Shown: positions 45,217 through 53,502, counted from the stretch's first letter. The stretch: DNA of 64,000 nt from Synechococcus sp. WH 8101 (GCF_004209775.1 NZ_CP035914.1:1612001-1676000); one strand, 5' to 3'. Numbers and translations are program-made. The notes: a model not told the origin generated them from the sequence alone.

Positions 45217-46937
45217 GGGCTTCCTGAGAAAGTGAGCCCGAGCCCAATCCGTCAAAGACCTGAGCTCGAATGGCCTGGAGTCTTGTAGTTCATGCGGGGG
45301 CCACCTGATTACTCAGATACGCGTAACGTGAATCCTTCCCTGGTTCATTGCCGAGGAGAAGCTGGAGCCAGTACGCAAAAAAGACAAAAAGAAGCTCCAG
45401 CAGCTTCTCCAGGTTCATCACCAAAACATTCAGTGCAATGGTTGAACCCTGTGTCGCAGGGAGCTTCTCACGAATCAGGCCCAGTCCAAAGCGCCGCTTG
45501 CCTTGTCCAATCTTGCCTTCAACGGCATTCCTTTGGCGCTGGTCATCGATGAATTGCTGCTTCTCTGCCGCCACCAACTCAGGATCGTTCTTCGGCCGTC
45601 CCAGACGGGGGCCGCTCAAGCGGATTCCGTGACGCTGACAGAATGCACGGTTTGATCTTGACCGGTAGATCTGGTCAGCACAAATCACTTTCGGATAGTG
45701 ACCATATCGGCGGCGATAGGCGATCGCTTGAGCCTTGAGGTCCTCTCCTTCGTTATAGGGGTCGTAGCTGAGCCGATCAAGGAAGATGAATCCCTCACCG
45801 GTGACAGAGATTGAGATCTTGGCTCCGAACTCAACATTGCAACGAGCTTTCCCGCGTACAATCGGTCTGACATGTGCCTGGCAGAGGCTGACGATGCGAG
45901 CAGGGATGCTTCTGCTGTCTGCGTGATAGAGAATGGTCTGCTGTCGGACCAGCTCGCTGATCACAAGCAGCTTCTGGTAGATATGTCGTCCAGCAGCCAG
46001 AAGGCAGCCACCACAAGCGATCAGGGCGTCAATACTTGCCAGATTCCTCTTGAGATAGCCAAGCTGCTGCTTGATCGCCTTGCGGATCTTGCTGATACGG
46101 GGCTTCTTCTTCTTGGCCACAGCAAGAAACTGCTGTCTCGCCTTTTTGCGGTGTGTACGCGGCTTGTGGCCAAAGCGTTCCCTGACCTGAGGATGCATCG
46201 CGTCAATCAGGATCTCAGTCACCTCCCTGGCTTCATTGAGCAGGGATAGATCGGTGGGATGACGGATATCCACCGGCGCACAGGTGGCATCGATTAAGAG
46301 TGAACCCTGGTTCGCCTGCTTCTGGGGTGACGGTTGTGGCTGGTCGGCTGTGCTGGTCGATCCGCCTCCACTGCCGTCGTCGTCGCCGGGATCATGGTCA
46401 ATGGATGAGCGAATCACCTTCAGGCCATGGCGCACAATTCGTTCGTTGCAGTCATTCACAACAGCTTCCGGCAGGCGCTTGCGGAAATACACCATCATCG
46501 ATGGATCAAACGGTGCCGAATACTGGAATGCTTCCAGGCCGATGAAGAACTGCAAGTATGGGTTCTCCTTGATCTGCTCGACCAGTTCTTCATCCGTGAG
46601 CCCGAGGCGAGCCTTGATGATCAAGGCACCCAGTGCCATGCGAAAGGGCTTTGCTGGCGCTCCAAATCCCTTGCAGAACTGAGCCGCGTAATCATCCTCC
46701 AGCTCATCCCACGGAATGAGCTCAGCCAGCTTGATCCAGCGATTGTCACCCGAGAGTTTGCCACCAAACGGCAGGAAGAAGTCTTCGAACGAGAGCTGAT
46801 GACGATGCTCACGCCGGTACATGTGGAAAACTCCGGGCCGCTTTTGGGCTCAAATTGGCCAGTTCTCGCACATTTTAGCGTCAAAAAGAGCTGACATCCA
46901 TTGCGCTGCAGTGGATCCGGTCTTGTTCAGGAAGCCC
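45217..46937 (-). mobile_element. Complete insertion sequence 1 (1721 bp)
   Basis: Bounded by inverted ends GGGCTTCCTGA (45217-45227) and TCAGGAAGCCC (46927-46937). Both ends are flanked by the direct repeat TCATTA (45211-45216 and 46938-46943), the probable target duplication. It encodes one intact transposase, so it may still be active. Confidence 0.85.
45290..46822 (-). CDS. Transposase, IS5/IS1182-like DDE family
   Basis: A 510-aa transposase. N-terminal helical domain SFEDFFLPFGGKL...WDELEDDYAAQF, then GLTDEELVEQIKENPYLQFFIGLE, the DUF772-type segment. The catalytic core has SLLIDATCAPVDIRHPTDL (first Asp), GAKISISV, and a later CADQIYRSRSNRAFC and NAVEGKIGQGKRRFGLG with the final Glu. 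Complete, with no stop or frameshift, and only gene of the 1.7-kb element. Confidence 0.85.
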   Translation of the reverse strand: MYRREHRHQLSFEDFFLPFGGKLSGDNRWIKLAELIPWDELEDDYAAQFCKGFGAPAKPFRMALGALIIKARLGLTDEELVEQIKENPYLQFFIGLEAFQYSAPFDPSMMVYFRKRLPEAVVNDCNERIVRHGLKVIRSSIDHDPGDDDGSGGGSTSTADQPQPSPQKQANQGSLLIDATCAPVDIRHPTDLSLLNEAREVTEILIDAMHPQVRERFGHKPRTHRKKARQQFLAVAKKKKPRISKIRKAIKQQLGYLKRNLASIDALIACGGCLLAAGRHIYQKLLVISELVRQQTILYHADSRSIPARIVSLCQAHVRPIVRGKARCNVEFGAKISISVTGEGFIFLDRLSYDPYNEGEDLKAQAIAYRRRYGHYPKVICADQIYRSRSNRAFCQRHGIRLSGPRLGRPKNDPELVAAEKQQFIDDQRQRNAVEGKIGQGKRRFGLGLIREKLPATQGSTIALNVLVMNLEKLLELLFVFFAYWLQLLLGNEPGKDSRYAYLSNQVAPA

Positions 46938-47119
46938 TCATTAAATCTTGACTTGGCGCACAGAACCCCTTGCTGAGCCCATAGCCAGCCAAGCTAATAG
47001 CATTTAGCCGGGCATTGGATATTAATTAAAGGCTTAGAATTGATTATTAATTAAACAAATTTATCTGCACTTGTGGAAGCGATGCAGAAAAATATCAACT
47101 CAGGAAGAGAGATTTTCAA

Positions 47120-47395
47120 TTAACAAGCCGCAAACCCACCACAGGAGAAACTATCACCGACATCCTCGTAGTCAGTCATAATCCCGCACCACCAACCACC
47201 ACCAGCCATGCCTTCCAGCTCCTTTTCTGAAACCTCTGCTTGAGACCCTTGGAGCTCTTCAGCAGAAATCAAAAAGCCCGCAGCCTTGGCAATCGCCACC
47301 ACGGCATCAGCATCTCCAGTCGCCTTCAGCTTCTCCTGTAGCCCCGCATCAGCCTTGACGGCTTCCAGGAAGGCTTTCAGTTGCTCTTCTGACAT
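47120..47395 (-). CDS. procA: Prochlorosin-type precursor 3 (three-Cys core)
   Basis: 91 aa. Standard Nif11 leader with AVVAIAKAAGFLIS and ELEGMAGG. The 25-residue core has Cys at core positions 4, 19 and 25, Thr8, Ser16 and Ser18, so up to three rings are possible, which makes it one of the most heavily cross-linkable products here. Promoter: -35 CTGACA, 17-bp spacer, -10 CATGAT. Confidence 0.9.
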   Translation of the reverse strand: MSEEQLKAFLEAVKADAGLQEKLKATGDADAVVAIAKAAGFLISAEELQGSQAEVSEKELEGMAGGGWWCGIMTDYEDVGDSFSCGGFAAC

Positions 47396-47424
47396 GATTT
47401 TTGAGAAGGGGAGGTGAGAACTCC

Positions 47425-47453
47425 ATCATGGCTGACCTTCAGCCTGGTGTCAG
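47425..47453 (-). promoter_or_regulatory. Promoter of precursor 3
   Basis: Minus strand: -35 CTGACA (47448-47453), 17 bp, -10 CATGAT (47425-47430). Same layout as the other cassettes. Confidence 0.6.
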
Positions 47454-47534
47454 CAGGATGTGTTGAGAATGACTCAGTAACTACGTTCAGAACCACCACG
47501 ACTGCCCATCTACTTCTGCCTCTGCTCTAAGTAG

Positions 47535-47714
47535 GCGTCTACATCAGGTGGCGGTGAGATTTCGGCGAGCCAACGGCATCCGTGATGGCGATGGAAAGCG
47601 AAGTTGTTGGTGAATGTTTTGAGAGAATAAGGATAAAAGAAGAGAGAGATATTGAAGATGATTTTGGTGTGCCCAGGATTTTTGGTTTGGTGTTCAGTGC
47701 CTCCTTGGGTCTAG
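47535..47714. repeat. Cassette repeat, copy A (left part, interrupted by IS5-type element)
   Basis: About 180 bp that match copies B (50585-50890) and C (56434-56725), including GGCATCCGTGAT and the (G)TTGGGTCT block. On the plus strand it reads as the end of an unidentified protein (RFRRANGIRDGD). The insertion sequence at 47715 splits it; the continuation is 48956-49065 (TGTCAGGCTGCGTTGATGG). Confidence 0.75.
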
Positions 47715-48955
47715 GGAGACTCTGGAAAACCAGGGCCATTCGCGGGACAATGTCCCTGTGATCGCAGGCCAGGACTGGGTTGATGGGCGGCAAACAGCTC
47801 GGCTTCTTGGATTACGAGCTCACCACGGCCAAGAAGCAGACCAAACGGGAGAAGTTTCTCTCTGAGATGGAGGTGGTGGTGCCATGGCAGGCGCTGATCG
47901 ACTTGATCGAGCCCCACTACCCAAAGACGAGCAAGAAAGGCGGTAGGCCTCCCTATCCGTTGGCCACCATGCTGCGGATCCACCTGTTGCAGCAGTGGTA
48001 TTCACTCAGCGATCCGGCCATGGAAGAGGCCCTGATCGAGGTGCCCACCATGCGCCGCTTTGCCGGCATCGAGTTGATCAGCGACCGGATCCCTGATGAG
48101 ACGACGATCCTGACCTTCCGCCACCTGCTGGAGAAGCACGATCTGGGCCAGCAGATCTTTGAGACGGTCAAAGCCCATCTCAGCACAAGGGGCATGACGA
48201 TGCGCCAAGGCACGATCGTCGATGCCACCTTGATTGCGGCACCCAGTTCCACCAAGAACAAAGAAGGGAAGCGCGATCCCGAGATGCACCAGACCAAGAA
48301 GGGAAACCAGTGGTATCACCGCTGCGCGGAAGGCTGCGCCTACGGGATGAAAGTCCATATCGGCGTCGACAAGGACTCCGGCCTGATCCATTCAGTCGTC
48401 GCCACAGCCGCCAACGTGCACGACCTCACCCCAGCGGCTGAGCTGTTGCATGGCGATGAGGAGGTCGTCTACGGCGACGCCGGCTACCAGGGCATCACTA
48501 AACGACCTGAAATGGCGGGCCATTCAGCAGTGTTTCGGGTGGCGATGCGACCAGGCAAACGCCGAGCGCTACCTGACACTCCAGAAGGAAGGCTTGAGGA
48601 TCTGATCGAGGCTGCAAAGGCACACGTCCGCGCCAAGGTTGAGCACCCATTCAGGGTGATCAAACAACAGTTCGGCTTTCAAAAGACCCGACTGCGTGGC
48701 CTGGCCAAGAATCGATGCAAGATTAATGTGATGGCCGCACTGACCAATCTGTTTCTCGCTCGTGGCCATCTACTGGCTGCAGCATGAACACAGAACTGGT
48801 GTGGCTGTTGGGATGAACAGGGTGCCAAAAGAGAAGGCAAAGAGCCCGTAATCAGCTATCCAGGGGCTGATTCAAGTCTCAATGCAACACAAAGGCCACG
48901 TCAGACAACTTTTGGCGGCCCCGCGCCGCTCAAACCGGCGTTGCCCAGAGCTTCC
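47715..48955 (+). mobile_element. Complete IS5-type insertion sequence 2 (about 1241 bp)
   Basis: Imperfect 11-bp ends GGAGACTCTGG and (reversed) GGAAGCTCTGG, with the target duplication CTAG at 47711-47714 and 48956-48959, typical for IS5. It splits cassette repeat copy A exactly, so it arrived after that cassette was duplicated. Confidence 0.85.
47783..48787 (+). CDS. Transposase, IS5 family
   Basis: A 334-aa DDE transposase. Segments LIDLIEPHYPKTSKKGGRPPYPLATMLRIHLLQQWY (core GGRPPYPLATMLRIH) and YSLSDPAMEEALIEVPTMRRFAG form the N-terminal domain; IVDATLIAAPSSTKNK gives the first Asp, VYGDAGYQG the second, and VEHPFRVIKQQFGF the final Glu. Intact. The start ATG at 47783 follows an in-frame TTG. 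Confidence 0.92.
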   Translation: MGGKQLGFLDYELTTAKKQTKREKFLSEMEVVVPWQALIDLIEPHYPKTSKKGGRPPYPLATMLRIHLLQQWYSLSDPAMEEALIEVPTMRRFAGIELISDRIPDETTILTFRHLLEKHDLGQQIFETVKAHLSTRGMTMRQGTIVDATLIAAPSSTKNKEGKRDPEMHQTKKGNQWYHRCAEGCAYGMKVHIGVDKDSGLIHSVVATAANVHDLTPAAELLHGDEEVVYGDAGYQGITKRPEMAGHSAVFRVAMRPGKRRALPDTPEGRLEDLIEAAKAHVRAKVEHPFRVIKQQFGFQKTRLRGLAKNRCKINVMAALTNLFLARGHLLAAA

Positions 48956-49034
48956 CTAGTGTCAGGCTGCGTTGATGGAAATGGAGCCAGGTATTGGAGG
49001 CTGGATGAAGGATCTTTGTGGGCTATTGAAAAAA

Positions 49035-49062
49035 TAAAACGCCCCTGACGCTACAGGGGCTC
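49035..49062 (-). terminator. Terminator of precursor 4
   Basis: Perfect 7-bp stem GCCCCTG / CAGGGGC with a 6-nt loop, followed by GTTTTATT on the minus strand, 24 bp after the stop at 49086. Confidence 0.85.
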
Positions 49063-49085
49063 TTGTCATCTTTATACCACGTCTT

Positions 49086-49364
49086 CTAATGACAGACAGA
49101 TTTCATGGCCCAGGTCGCGAGAAAGTTTCCGCCTCTATGAACGTAATTGTAGGTCTCATTACATTCACCACCAGCCACACCTTCCAACTCCTCTTCTGAA
49201 ATCTCTGCCTCAGCTCTCTTCAGCTCTTCAACAGAAATCCCAAAGCCAGCAGTCTTAGCAATCGCCACCACGGCATCGGCATCACCTGCCGCTTTTAGCT
49301 TCTCCTGAAGACCTGCATCAGCCTTGACGGCTTTCAGGAAAGCCTTGAGTTGCTCATCTGACAT
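49086..49364 (-). CDS. procA: Prochlorosin-type precursor 4 (two-Cys core)
   Basis: 92 aa. The Nif11 leader is intact, with AVVAIAKTAGFGIS and ELEGVAGG. The 26-residue core has Cys2 and Cys25 with Thr5, Thr18 and Ser23. Cys2 followed by Thr5 and Ser23 before Cys25 allow two non-overlapping rings or one large overlapping set. A TATAAT -10 box is at 49396-49401. Confidence 0.9.
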   Translation of the reverse strand: MSDEQLKAFLKAVKADAGLQEKLKAAGDADAVVAIAKTAGFGISVEELKRAEAEISEEELEGVAGGECNETYNYVHRGGNFLATWAMKSVCH

Positions 49365-49395
49365 TGTTTTGAGAGGGAGAAGTGTGAAATTCCAT

Positions 49396-49401
49396 TATAG
49401 C
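49396..49401 (-). promoter_or_regulatory. -10 box of precursor 4
   Basis: A consensus TATAAT on the minus strand, 31 bp upstream of the start codon. The -35 is not the CTGACA type seen in most other cassettes. Confidence 0.55.
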
Positions 49402-49485
49402 TTATCTGTCTTCAGGAAGCGTTGATGACGAAGGCGCCAGAAATTGGCGACTAAATGAAGGGTCTTGGTTGGATATTGAAGAAAT

Positions 49486-49517
49486 AAAAAGCCCCTGAGT
49501 TCTGCAGTGATTTGGGG
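49486..49517 (-). terminator. Terminator of precursor 5
   Basis: Stem with CCCC(T)GAG / CTTGGGG-like pairing followed by TTTTTATT on the minus strand, the same form as the terminator of precursor 2. Confidence 0.7.
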
Positions 49518-49543
49518 GAAGAAGGTGAAATGCGACCCTCCCG

Positions 49544-49810
49544 CTAGATTGGTCCTGACGCAGCTCTACCGACCTGATCCACATCAATCCCATAAATCCT
49601 TGCGCAGCCCACCCCCCCAGCCACGCCTTCCAATTCTTCATCCGAAAGCTCTGCCTGAGCTTTCATCAGATCATTAGCAGAAATTACAAAGCCCGCAGCT
49701 TGAGCAATCGCCACCACGGCATCCGCATCTTTTGCTATCTTTAGCCTTTCTTGAAGACCTGCATCAGCCTTGACGGCTTCTAGGAACGCTATGAGTTGGT
49801 CTTCTGACAT
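49544..49810 (-). CDS. procA: Prochlorosin-type precursor 5 (one-Cys core)
   Basis: 88 aa. Nif11 leader with AVVAIAQAAGFVIS and ELEGVAGG. The 22-residue core has Cys3 and Ser19, so a single large lanthionine ring of about 17 residues is possible. It shares its core with the degenerate precursor 2, and the flanking 3' DNA of the two is also similar, so one arose from the other by duplication. Confidence 0.88.
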   Translation of the reverse strand: MSEDQLIAFLEAVKADAGLQERLKIAKDADAVVAIAQAAGFVISANDLMKAQAELSDEELEGVAGGVGCARIYGIDVDQVGRAASGPI

Positions 49811-50128
49811 CGCTTTAAGTGGGTGAGGTGTATTTGCTTCAATTTTCTCGCAACTCCAGTCTGATGTCAGAAGGATTTAATTCGTCCCAGCCATTGGCTG
49901 CTGCACTGGATATCTAGTTCCTACCTGAGGATGATAGATCTTATTCTAGTGTGTCTTGAGTTATTTTGTGAGCGCTGAACACCTTATTGGTCCTGTTGAA
50001 AGGTAGCTCTGATAGCGATGCTGCCAGGTATAAGATGCTGGTTCATTGGCTTGTACGCATTATTGATGCAATGAAAAGCCCATGCGATTACAGAAAAATC
50101 CGGAACAAAAGATTCATGGATTTACCAT
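49811..50128. other. Intergenic space with no gene
   Basis: About 320 bp between precursors 5 and 6. A weak, degraded version of the cassette tail (AAAGCCCATGCGATTACAG) lies near 50075-50095. I see no reading frame with coding character and no promoter that can be supported. Confidence 0.5.
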
Positions 50129-50407
50129 CTAGAGACACATGATATAGGTGCAAAACAGAGAGGGCATTTTACAGAGTGGGCCCATAGTAGCTCCTCCAGA
50201 TCTGCCCTGACCCCCAGCCACACCTTCCAGCTCTTCTTCTGAAACCTCTGCCTGAGCCCTCTTCAACTCATCAGCAGAAATCGCAAAGCCCGCTGCCTTA
50301 GCAATCGCCACTACGGCATCAACGTCTGTTGCCGCTTTTAGCTTCTCCTGAAGACCCGCATCAGCCTTGACGGCTTCCAAGAATACCTTGAGTTGCTCAT
50401 CTGACAT
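50129..50407 (-). CDS. procA: Prochlorosin-type precursor 6 (three-Cys core)
   Basis: 92 aa. Leader with AVVAIAKAAGFAIS and ELEGVAGG. The 26-residue core has Cys13, Cys20 and Cys25 and Ser4, Thr8, Ser17 and Thr21, so three rings are plausible. Promoter: -35 ATGACA, 17 bp, -10 GATAAT. The leader carries a conservative variation (DVDAVVAI) not seen elsewhere. Confidence 0.9.
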   Translation of the reverse strand: MSDEQLKVFLEAVKADAGLQEKLKAATDVDAVVAIAKAAGFAISADELKRAQAEVSEEELEGVAGGQGRSGGATMGPLCKMPSLFCTYIMCL

Positions 50408-50438
50408 CGCATTGAGTGGGGGAGGTGTGATGACCTCA

Positions 50439-50467
50439 ATTATCGCTCAACTCCAGCCTGGTGTCAT
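50439..50467 (-). promoter_or_regulatory. Promoter of precursor 6
   Basis: Minus strand: -35 ATGACA (50462-50467), 17 bp, -10 GATAAT (50439-50444). Confidence 0.65.
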
Positions 50468-50584
50468 CATGCCACTGGGGCTCAAGGATGCTGAAGCGAT
50501 TAGTTGAGACAAGAGGTGCTAAAAGAAGCAAGAGAAAAGGTGTCTCACCAGAACAGCAACAACTGCCTTGTGCATTTGATTGTC

Positions 50585-50890
50585 GCCTCAATCAAATCCC
50601 TGACGACTGGCACCAGATTGCGTTGAAGTTTCGCAGGGCGAATGGCATCCGTGATGGTGATAGGGAGCGAAGTATGTGGTAGCTGCGTTGAGGAAATAAG
50701 GGTAGGAGTAAGGAGAAAAGCTTTGAGGATTGCCTTGGTGTGCCTCGAGTTTTTGTTGCGATGCACTGAGTGTCTTAATGGGACTGTCGTTAGGCAGCAG
50801 TGATGGCAATGGTGCCAGGTATTGGAGAGTAAATAAGGTTTTTCTGCGGGATATTTAAGAAACAGAAGCCCATGCGTTTGCCGGGACTTT
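50585..50890. repeat. Cassette repeat, copy B
   Basis: Matches copy C with many substitutions. On the plus strand it reads NQIPDDWHQIALKFRRANG and soon a stop, the supposed end of a lost gene; then it passes through GCGTTGAGGAAATAAGGGT to a degraded terminator near 50865-50890. No IS interrupts it. Confidence 0.7.
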
Positions 50891-50921
50891 GGGTGTATAG
50901 CCTCCCTTTTCTCCCAGTCTA

Positions 50922-51164
50922 TTATACAATCGAATAGTTGTGTTCTTTTCCACAATATATTGGCATGCCCCCAGCTACGCCTTCCAACTCCTCGTCCGAC
51001 AAGTCCGACTGAGTCTTCTGAAGCTCCTCAGCAGAAATCACAAAACCTGCTGACTTGGCAATCGCCACCACCGCGTCCGCATCTGCAGCAGCCTTCAGCT
51101 TCTCCTGAAGCCCTGCATCAGCCTTGACGGCTTCCAGGAAATCCTTGAGTAGCTCTTCTGACAT
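50922..51164 (-). CDS. procA: Prochlorosin-type precursor 7 (short one-Cys core)
   Basis: 80 aa; the start is MSEELLKDFLEAV at 51164, although upstream codons are open. Leader ends [10 protein letters not shown]. The 14-residue core has Cys5 and Ser12, so one lanthionine could form. Promoter CTGACA-17-GATGAT is present. Upstream on the plus strand lies fragment 1 of the DNA glycosylase. Confidence 0.88.
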   Translation of the reverse strand: MSEELLKDFLEAVKADAGLQEKLKAAADADAVVAIAKSAGFVISAEELQKTQSDLSDEELEGVAGGMPIYCGKEHNYSIV

Positions 51165-51195
51165 TGTTGTGAGGGAGCGAGGTGTGGTGACCTCC

Positions 51196-51224
51196 ATCAT
51201 CGCCCAAGCTCTGTCAGGTGTCAG
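51196..51224 (-). promoter_or_regulatory. Promoter of precursor 7
   Basis: Minus strand: -35 CTGACA (51219-51224), 17 bp, -10 GATGAT (51196-51201). Confidence 0.6.
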
Positions 51225-51249
51225 CAGGATTGCATAAGACCCAGCCAAA

Positions 51250-51437
51250 AGCAGCCACTCCCATAGCCACCACGACCTCCCAGCCTCCCCCAATCTTTCT
51301 TCTCTCACCCCGCGGAGCTGGTGGCTGCTGAACTGCTCGGCTGCTTGTTGGTGAAACGCCAATTGGACGGCAGCTTGCTAAGGAACGTGGTGGTGGAAAC
51401 GGAGGCTTTAATCACGATCTGCGATTCAATCCAATAG
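51250..51437 (+). pseudogene. 3-methyladenine DNA glycosylase fragment 1
   Basis: The plus strand here encodes [22 protein letters not shown] and then VVVETEA, the first ~45 residues of a methylpurine-DNA glycosylase (MPG), before running out of homology and stopping at 51437. MPG excises alkylated purines. No ATG precedes it; the ATA in CCCATAGCC is common to all copies. Diverges from precursor 7. Confidence 0.75.
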
Positions 51438-51560
51438 CTTGCTAAGTACTCAATCATCTTTGCATATAATCGAGACATCTACTGTGCGAAGGTAATTCAT
51501 CACCTCGTTTCCAGGCGAGCCCACATGAGAAGCGCCAAGTAATTCCATGTTACGGATCTG

Positions 51561-51791
51561 TTATTTCACGTTCCTGGGTAGTATGCCATTCATGCCCCCA
51601 GCTACGCCTTCCAACTCCTCATCTGAAAGCTGTGCTTGAGCCTTCTTCAGCTCCTCAGCGGAAATCACAAAGCCTGCAGCCTTGGCAATCGCCACAACGG
51701 CATCAGCATCTTCAGCCATCTTGAGCTTATCCTGGAGACAAGCATCAGCCTTGACAGACACCATAAAGGCCTTGAGTTGCTCTTCTGACAT
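51561..51791 (-). CDS. procA: Prochlorosin-type precursor 8, ring-incompetent core
   Basis: 76 aa from the ATG at 51791; open codons upstream are not conserved. The leader is complete, with AVVAIAKAAGFVIS and [10 protein letters not shown], but carries a Cys and many Met/Lys changes. The 10-residue core has no Cys, Ser or Thr, so ProcM can make no rings in it. It may be a dead cassette or a non-lanthipeptide product. The promoter (CTGACG-17-CATGAT) is still recognisable. Confidence 0.82.
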   Translation of the reverse strand: MSEEQLKAFMVSVKADACLQDKLKMAEDADAVVAIAKAAGFVISAEELKKAQAQLSDEELEGVAGGMNGILPRNVK

Positions 51792-51865
51792 CGATGCGTC
51801 TGAGAGGGACATCATTGATGCCATCATGACACATTTTCAGCCTCGCGTCAGATTCAACAATCGCG

Positions 51866-52117
51866 TCAGATGCATCCATCCCTTCCGTTGATCATCGCCC
51901 TGTGGCTAGCGCCACCGGCCACACCCTCGAGCTCTGAGTCTGAAAGGCCCTCCGGGAATAGATAAGATTCTATGATTGCATCAGCAGAAATCAAAAAGCC
52001 AGCTGCATGAGCTATCGCAACCACAGCATCAGAATCGGTTGCTGCATTGATTTTCTCCTGAAGGCCGGCATCAGACTTGATAGCAGCCAAGAAAGCGTTG
52101 AGTTGCTGCTCTGACAT
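51866..52117 (-). CDS. procA: Prochlorosin-type precursor 9, divergent leader
   Basis: 83 aa. The leader differs more than the others: MSEQQLNAFLAAIKSD, a changed middle (IIESYLFPEGLSD) and one residue group longer before ELEGVAGG. The 14-residue core has Ser2 and Cys13, so one ring of about 12 residues is possible. Upstream DNA lacks the usual promoter block. It may be an older member or one obtained separately. Confidence 0.82.
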   Translation of the reverse strand: MSEQQLNAFLAAIKSDAGLQEKINAATDSDAVVAIAHAAGFLISADAIIESYLFPEGLSDSELEGVAGGASHRAMINGRDGCI

Positions 52118-52200
52118 ATGGCAGGTGGATAACAGAAATCAAACCTAGAGGAGCACGTCTATGCTTGCAAGAGAGATGCGATGAGGCATCATCATCTAGC

Positions 52201-52470
52201 TCAGAGGCATCCATTGGGCACAACCTGCCGATTGGTATGCACAGGGGTTCCAGGAGGGAACCAAGTGCCACCAACAACTTGCTCTAAATCGGCTTCAGAC
52301 AACGTATTCCATGCCTGCTGCAAAGCGTCGACTGAGAGAAAGAAACCCCTATCTCGTGCCAAGTCACCCAGCTCCTGGAACGATTGGAGACGACTCACCT
52401 GTTGACGCAAGTCAGCGTCCGATTGGATCACCTTCAAAAAGTTCTGCAGATCGGTGTTGCCGCTGTTCAT
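52201..52470 (-). CDS. Nif11-like precursor 10, distant
   Basis: 89 aa. The leader is only distantly related (MNSGNTDLQNFLKVIQSD, then GFFLSVDALQQAW and LEQVVGG), but length, GG site and helix pattern are those of Nif11 precursors. The 21-residue core has Thr1, Thr7, Thr11 and one Cys at position 20. Whether ProcM accepts this leader is open. It lacks the standard cassette promoter and terminator. Confidence 0.7.
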   Translation of the reverse strand: MNSGNTDLQNFLKVIQSDADLRQQVSRLQSFQELGDLARDRGFFLSVDALQQAWNTLSEADLEQVVGGTWFPPGTPVHTNRQVVPNGCL

Positions 52471-52780
52471 CTCAGCAATCTGGTCTTACTAAATTTTAAC
52501 AGCCTGGACCATCATCAGGCTACACGTGGCTGAATGACCTGGAGCCGTTGGCGTAGTGGAGAAGCTACGGCAGCAGGAATTTCAGTGATGGCATTCTAGA
52601 AAAGCCATAACAATCTTCATGGTTTCAAGAGGGATCACAACGTACTTACGGCCAAGACCTAGAAATGCGACCCTTGAAGTCGGGTCGATCGGCTCTCTCT
52701 AAAGGGTGTTGTCGGGTCACATTATTTGGCAATCAATCGGCGAGGGCTCGCATGTAGGATCGAGAGAAATATCTCTGTCT
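52471..52780. other. Intergenic region upstream of the SMR pair
   Basis: 310 bp without a gene. A hairpin CGACCC...GGGTCG at about 52676-52692 and scattered AT-rich stretches may hold the SMR promoter. A guanidine-type riboswitch was considered because SMR pumps are its usual targets, but the required paired ACGR hairpins are not convincing. Confidence 0.4.
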
Positions 52781-53152
52781 ATGGAAAGCGAGCCACAGAT
52801 CCAGCCGCATGCGAAGCGCCGTTGGGGTGCATTAATCGAATTGTTTCTAGCAATCGCAGCGGAGCAGATCGGCACCTCAGCGATGAAGGCATCGAATGGC
52901 TTCACGCAATTGCCACTCACCGTGTTGGCTCTTGCAGGCTACGCCCTGTCCATGCTGTGGTTCGGGAGAAGCATGCGTGTGCTGCCCATGGGATTCGCCT
53001 ATGCCCTTTGGGTTGGTATCGGCATGGTGGTAGCAAGTATTTCGGGGATTGTTCTTTTTTCAGAGGTCTTAACACCTTCTGTGGTCATTGGCTTGATATT
53101 CGTTTTTGCAGGAATTCTTGTTTTAAACTCAAGCCAACAGGAGGCCGTCTGA
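52781..53152 (+). CDS. SMR family small multidrug/metabolite exporter, subunit 1
   Basis: A 123-aa four-helix protein. The active-site Glu is in LFLAIAAEQIGTSAMKASNGF (Glu ~residue 26), and the fourth helix ends VFAGILVLNSS. A ~20-residue N-terminal addition distinguishes it. Pairs with the next gene (TGATG overlap), as in heterodimeric SMR exporters such as MdtIJ. Substrates of this family are cations such as quaternary amines, polyamines or guanidinium. Confidence 0.85.
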   Translation: MESEPQIQPHAKRRWGALIELFLAIAAEQIGTSAMKASNGFTQLPLTVLALAGYALSMLWFGRSMRVLPMGFAYALWVGIGMVVASISGIVLFSEVLTPSVVIGLIFVFAGILVLNSSQQEAV

Positions 53153-53502
53153 TGTTAATTGGCTACGCCGTTCTGATTGCCGCCATTCTTTTTGAGAATC
53201 TTGGCACGGCCGCATTAAAGGGTTCCAATGGATTCAAGAGACCAGTGCTGGGTTCAGTTGCGGTCTTGGGATACATCCTGTCGTTCGCTTTTATGGGGCA
53301 GGCCTTGGCAAGGCTACCCCTTGCCATTGCCTATTCCATTTGGTCTGGCCTCGGCATGTCTGTTGTGACCCTGACGGGAATTCTCGTTTACAAAGAGAAA
53401 TTTGGATGGAAAGTTGCTCTTGGCTTGCTTCTCATCTTTTCGGGTGTCGTGATCTCAAACTATCCGGGCTTGGTGGAGTCAATGCCAGGAGTCGCCAGGT
53501 GA
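53152..53502 (+). CDS. SMR family small multidrug/metabolite exporter, subunit 2
   Basis: A 116-aa four-helix protein. Glu13-14 region AILFENLGTAALKGSNGF with the active-site Glu, LPLAIAYSIWSGLGM with the typical Trp, and GLLLIFSGVVI near the end. Heterodimer partner of the preceding subunit. Its end overlaps the convergent Rieske oxygenase gene by 24 bp. Both genes sit inside the prochlorosin array and may be an inserted accessory module. Confidence 0.85.
   Translation: MLIGYAVLIAAILFENLGTAALKGSNGFKRPVLGSVAVLGYILSFAFMGQALARLPLAIAYSIWSGLGMSVVTLTGILVYKEKFGWKVALGLLLIFSGVVISNYPGLVESMPGVAR

Noticed and set aside
52540-52700. Guanidine-II (mini-ykkC) riboswitch before the SMR pair
   Set aside because: Two ACGG motifs are present, but neither sits in a convincing stem-loop of the required form.
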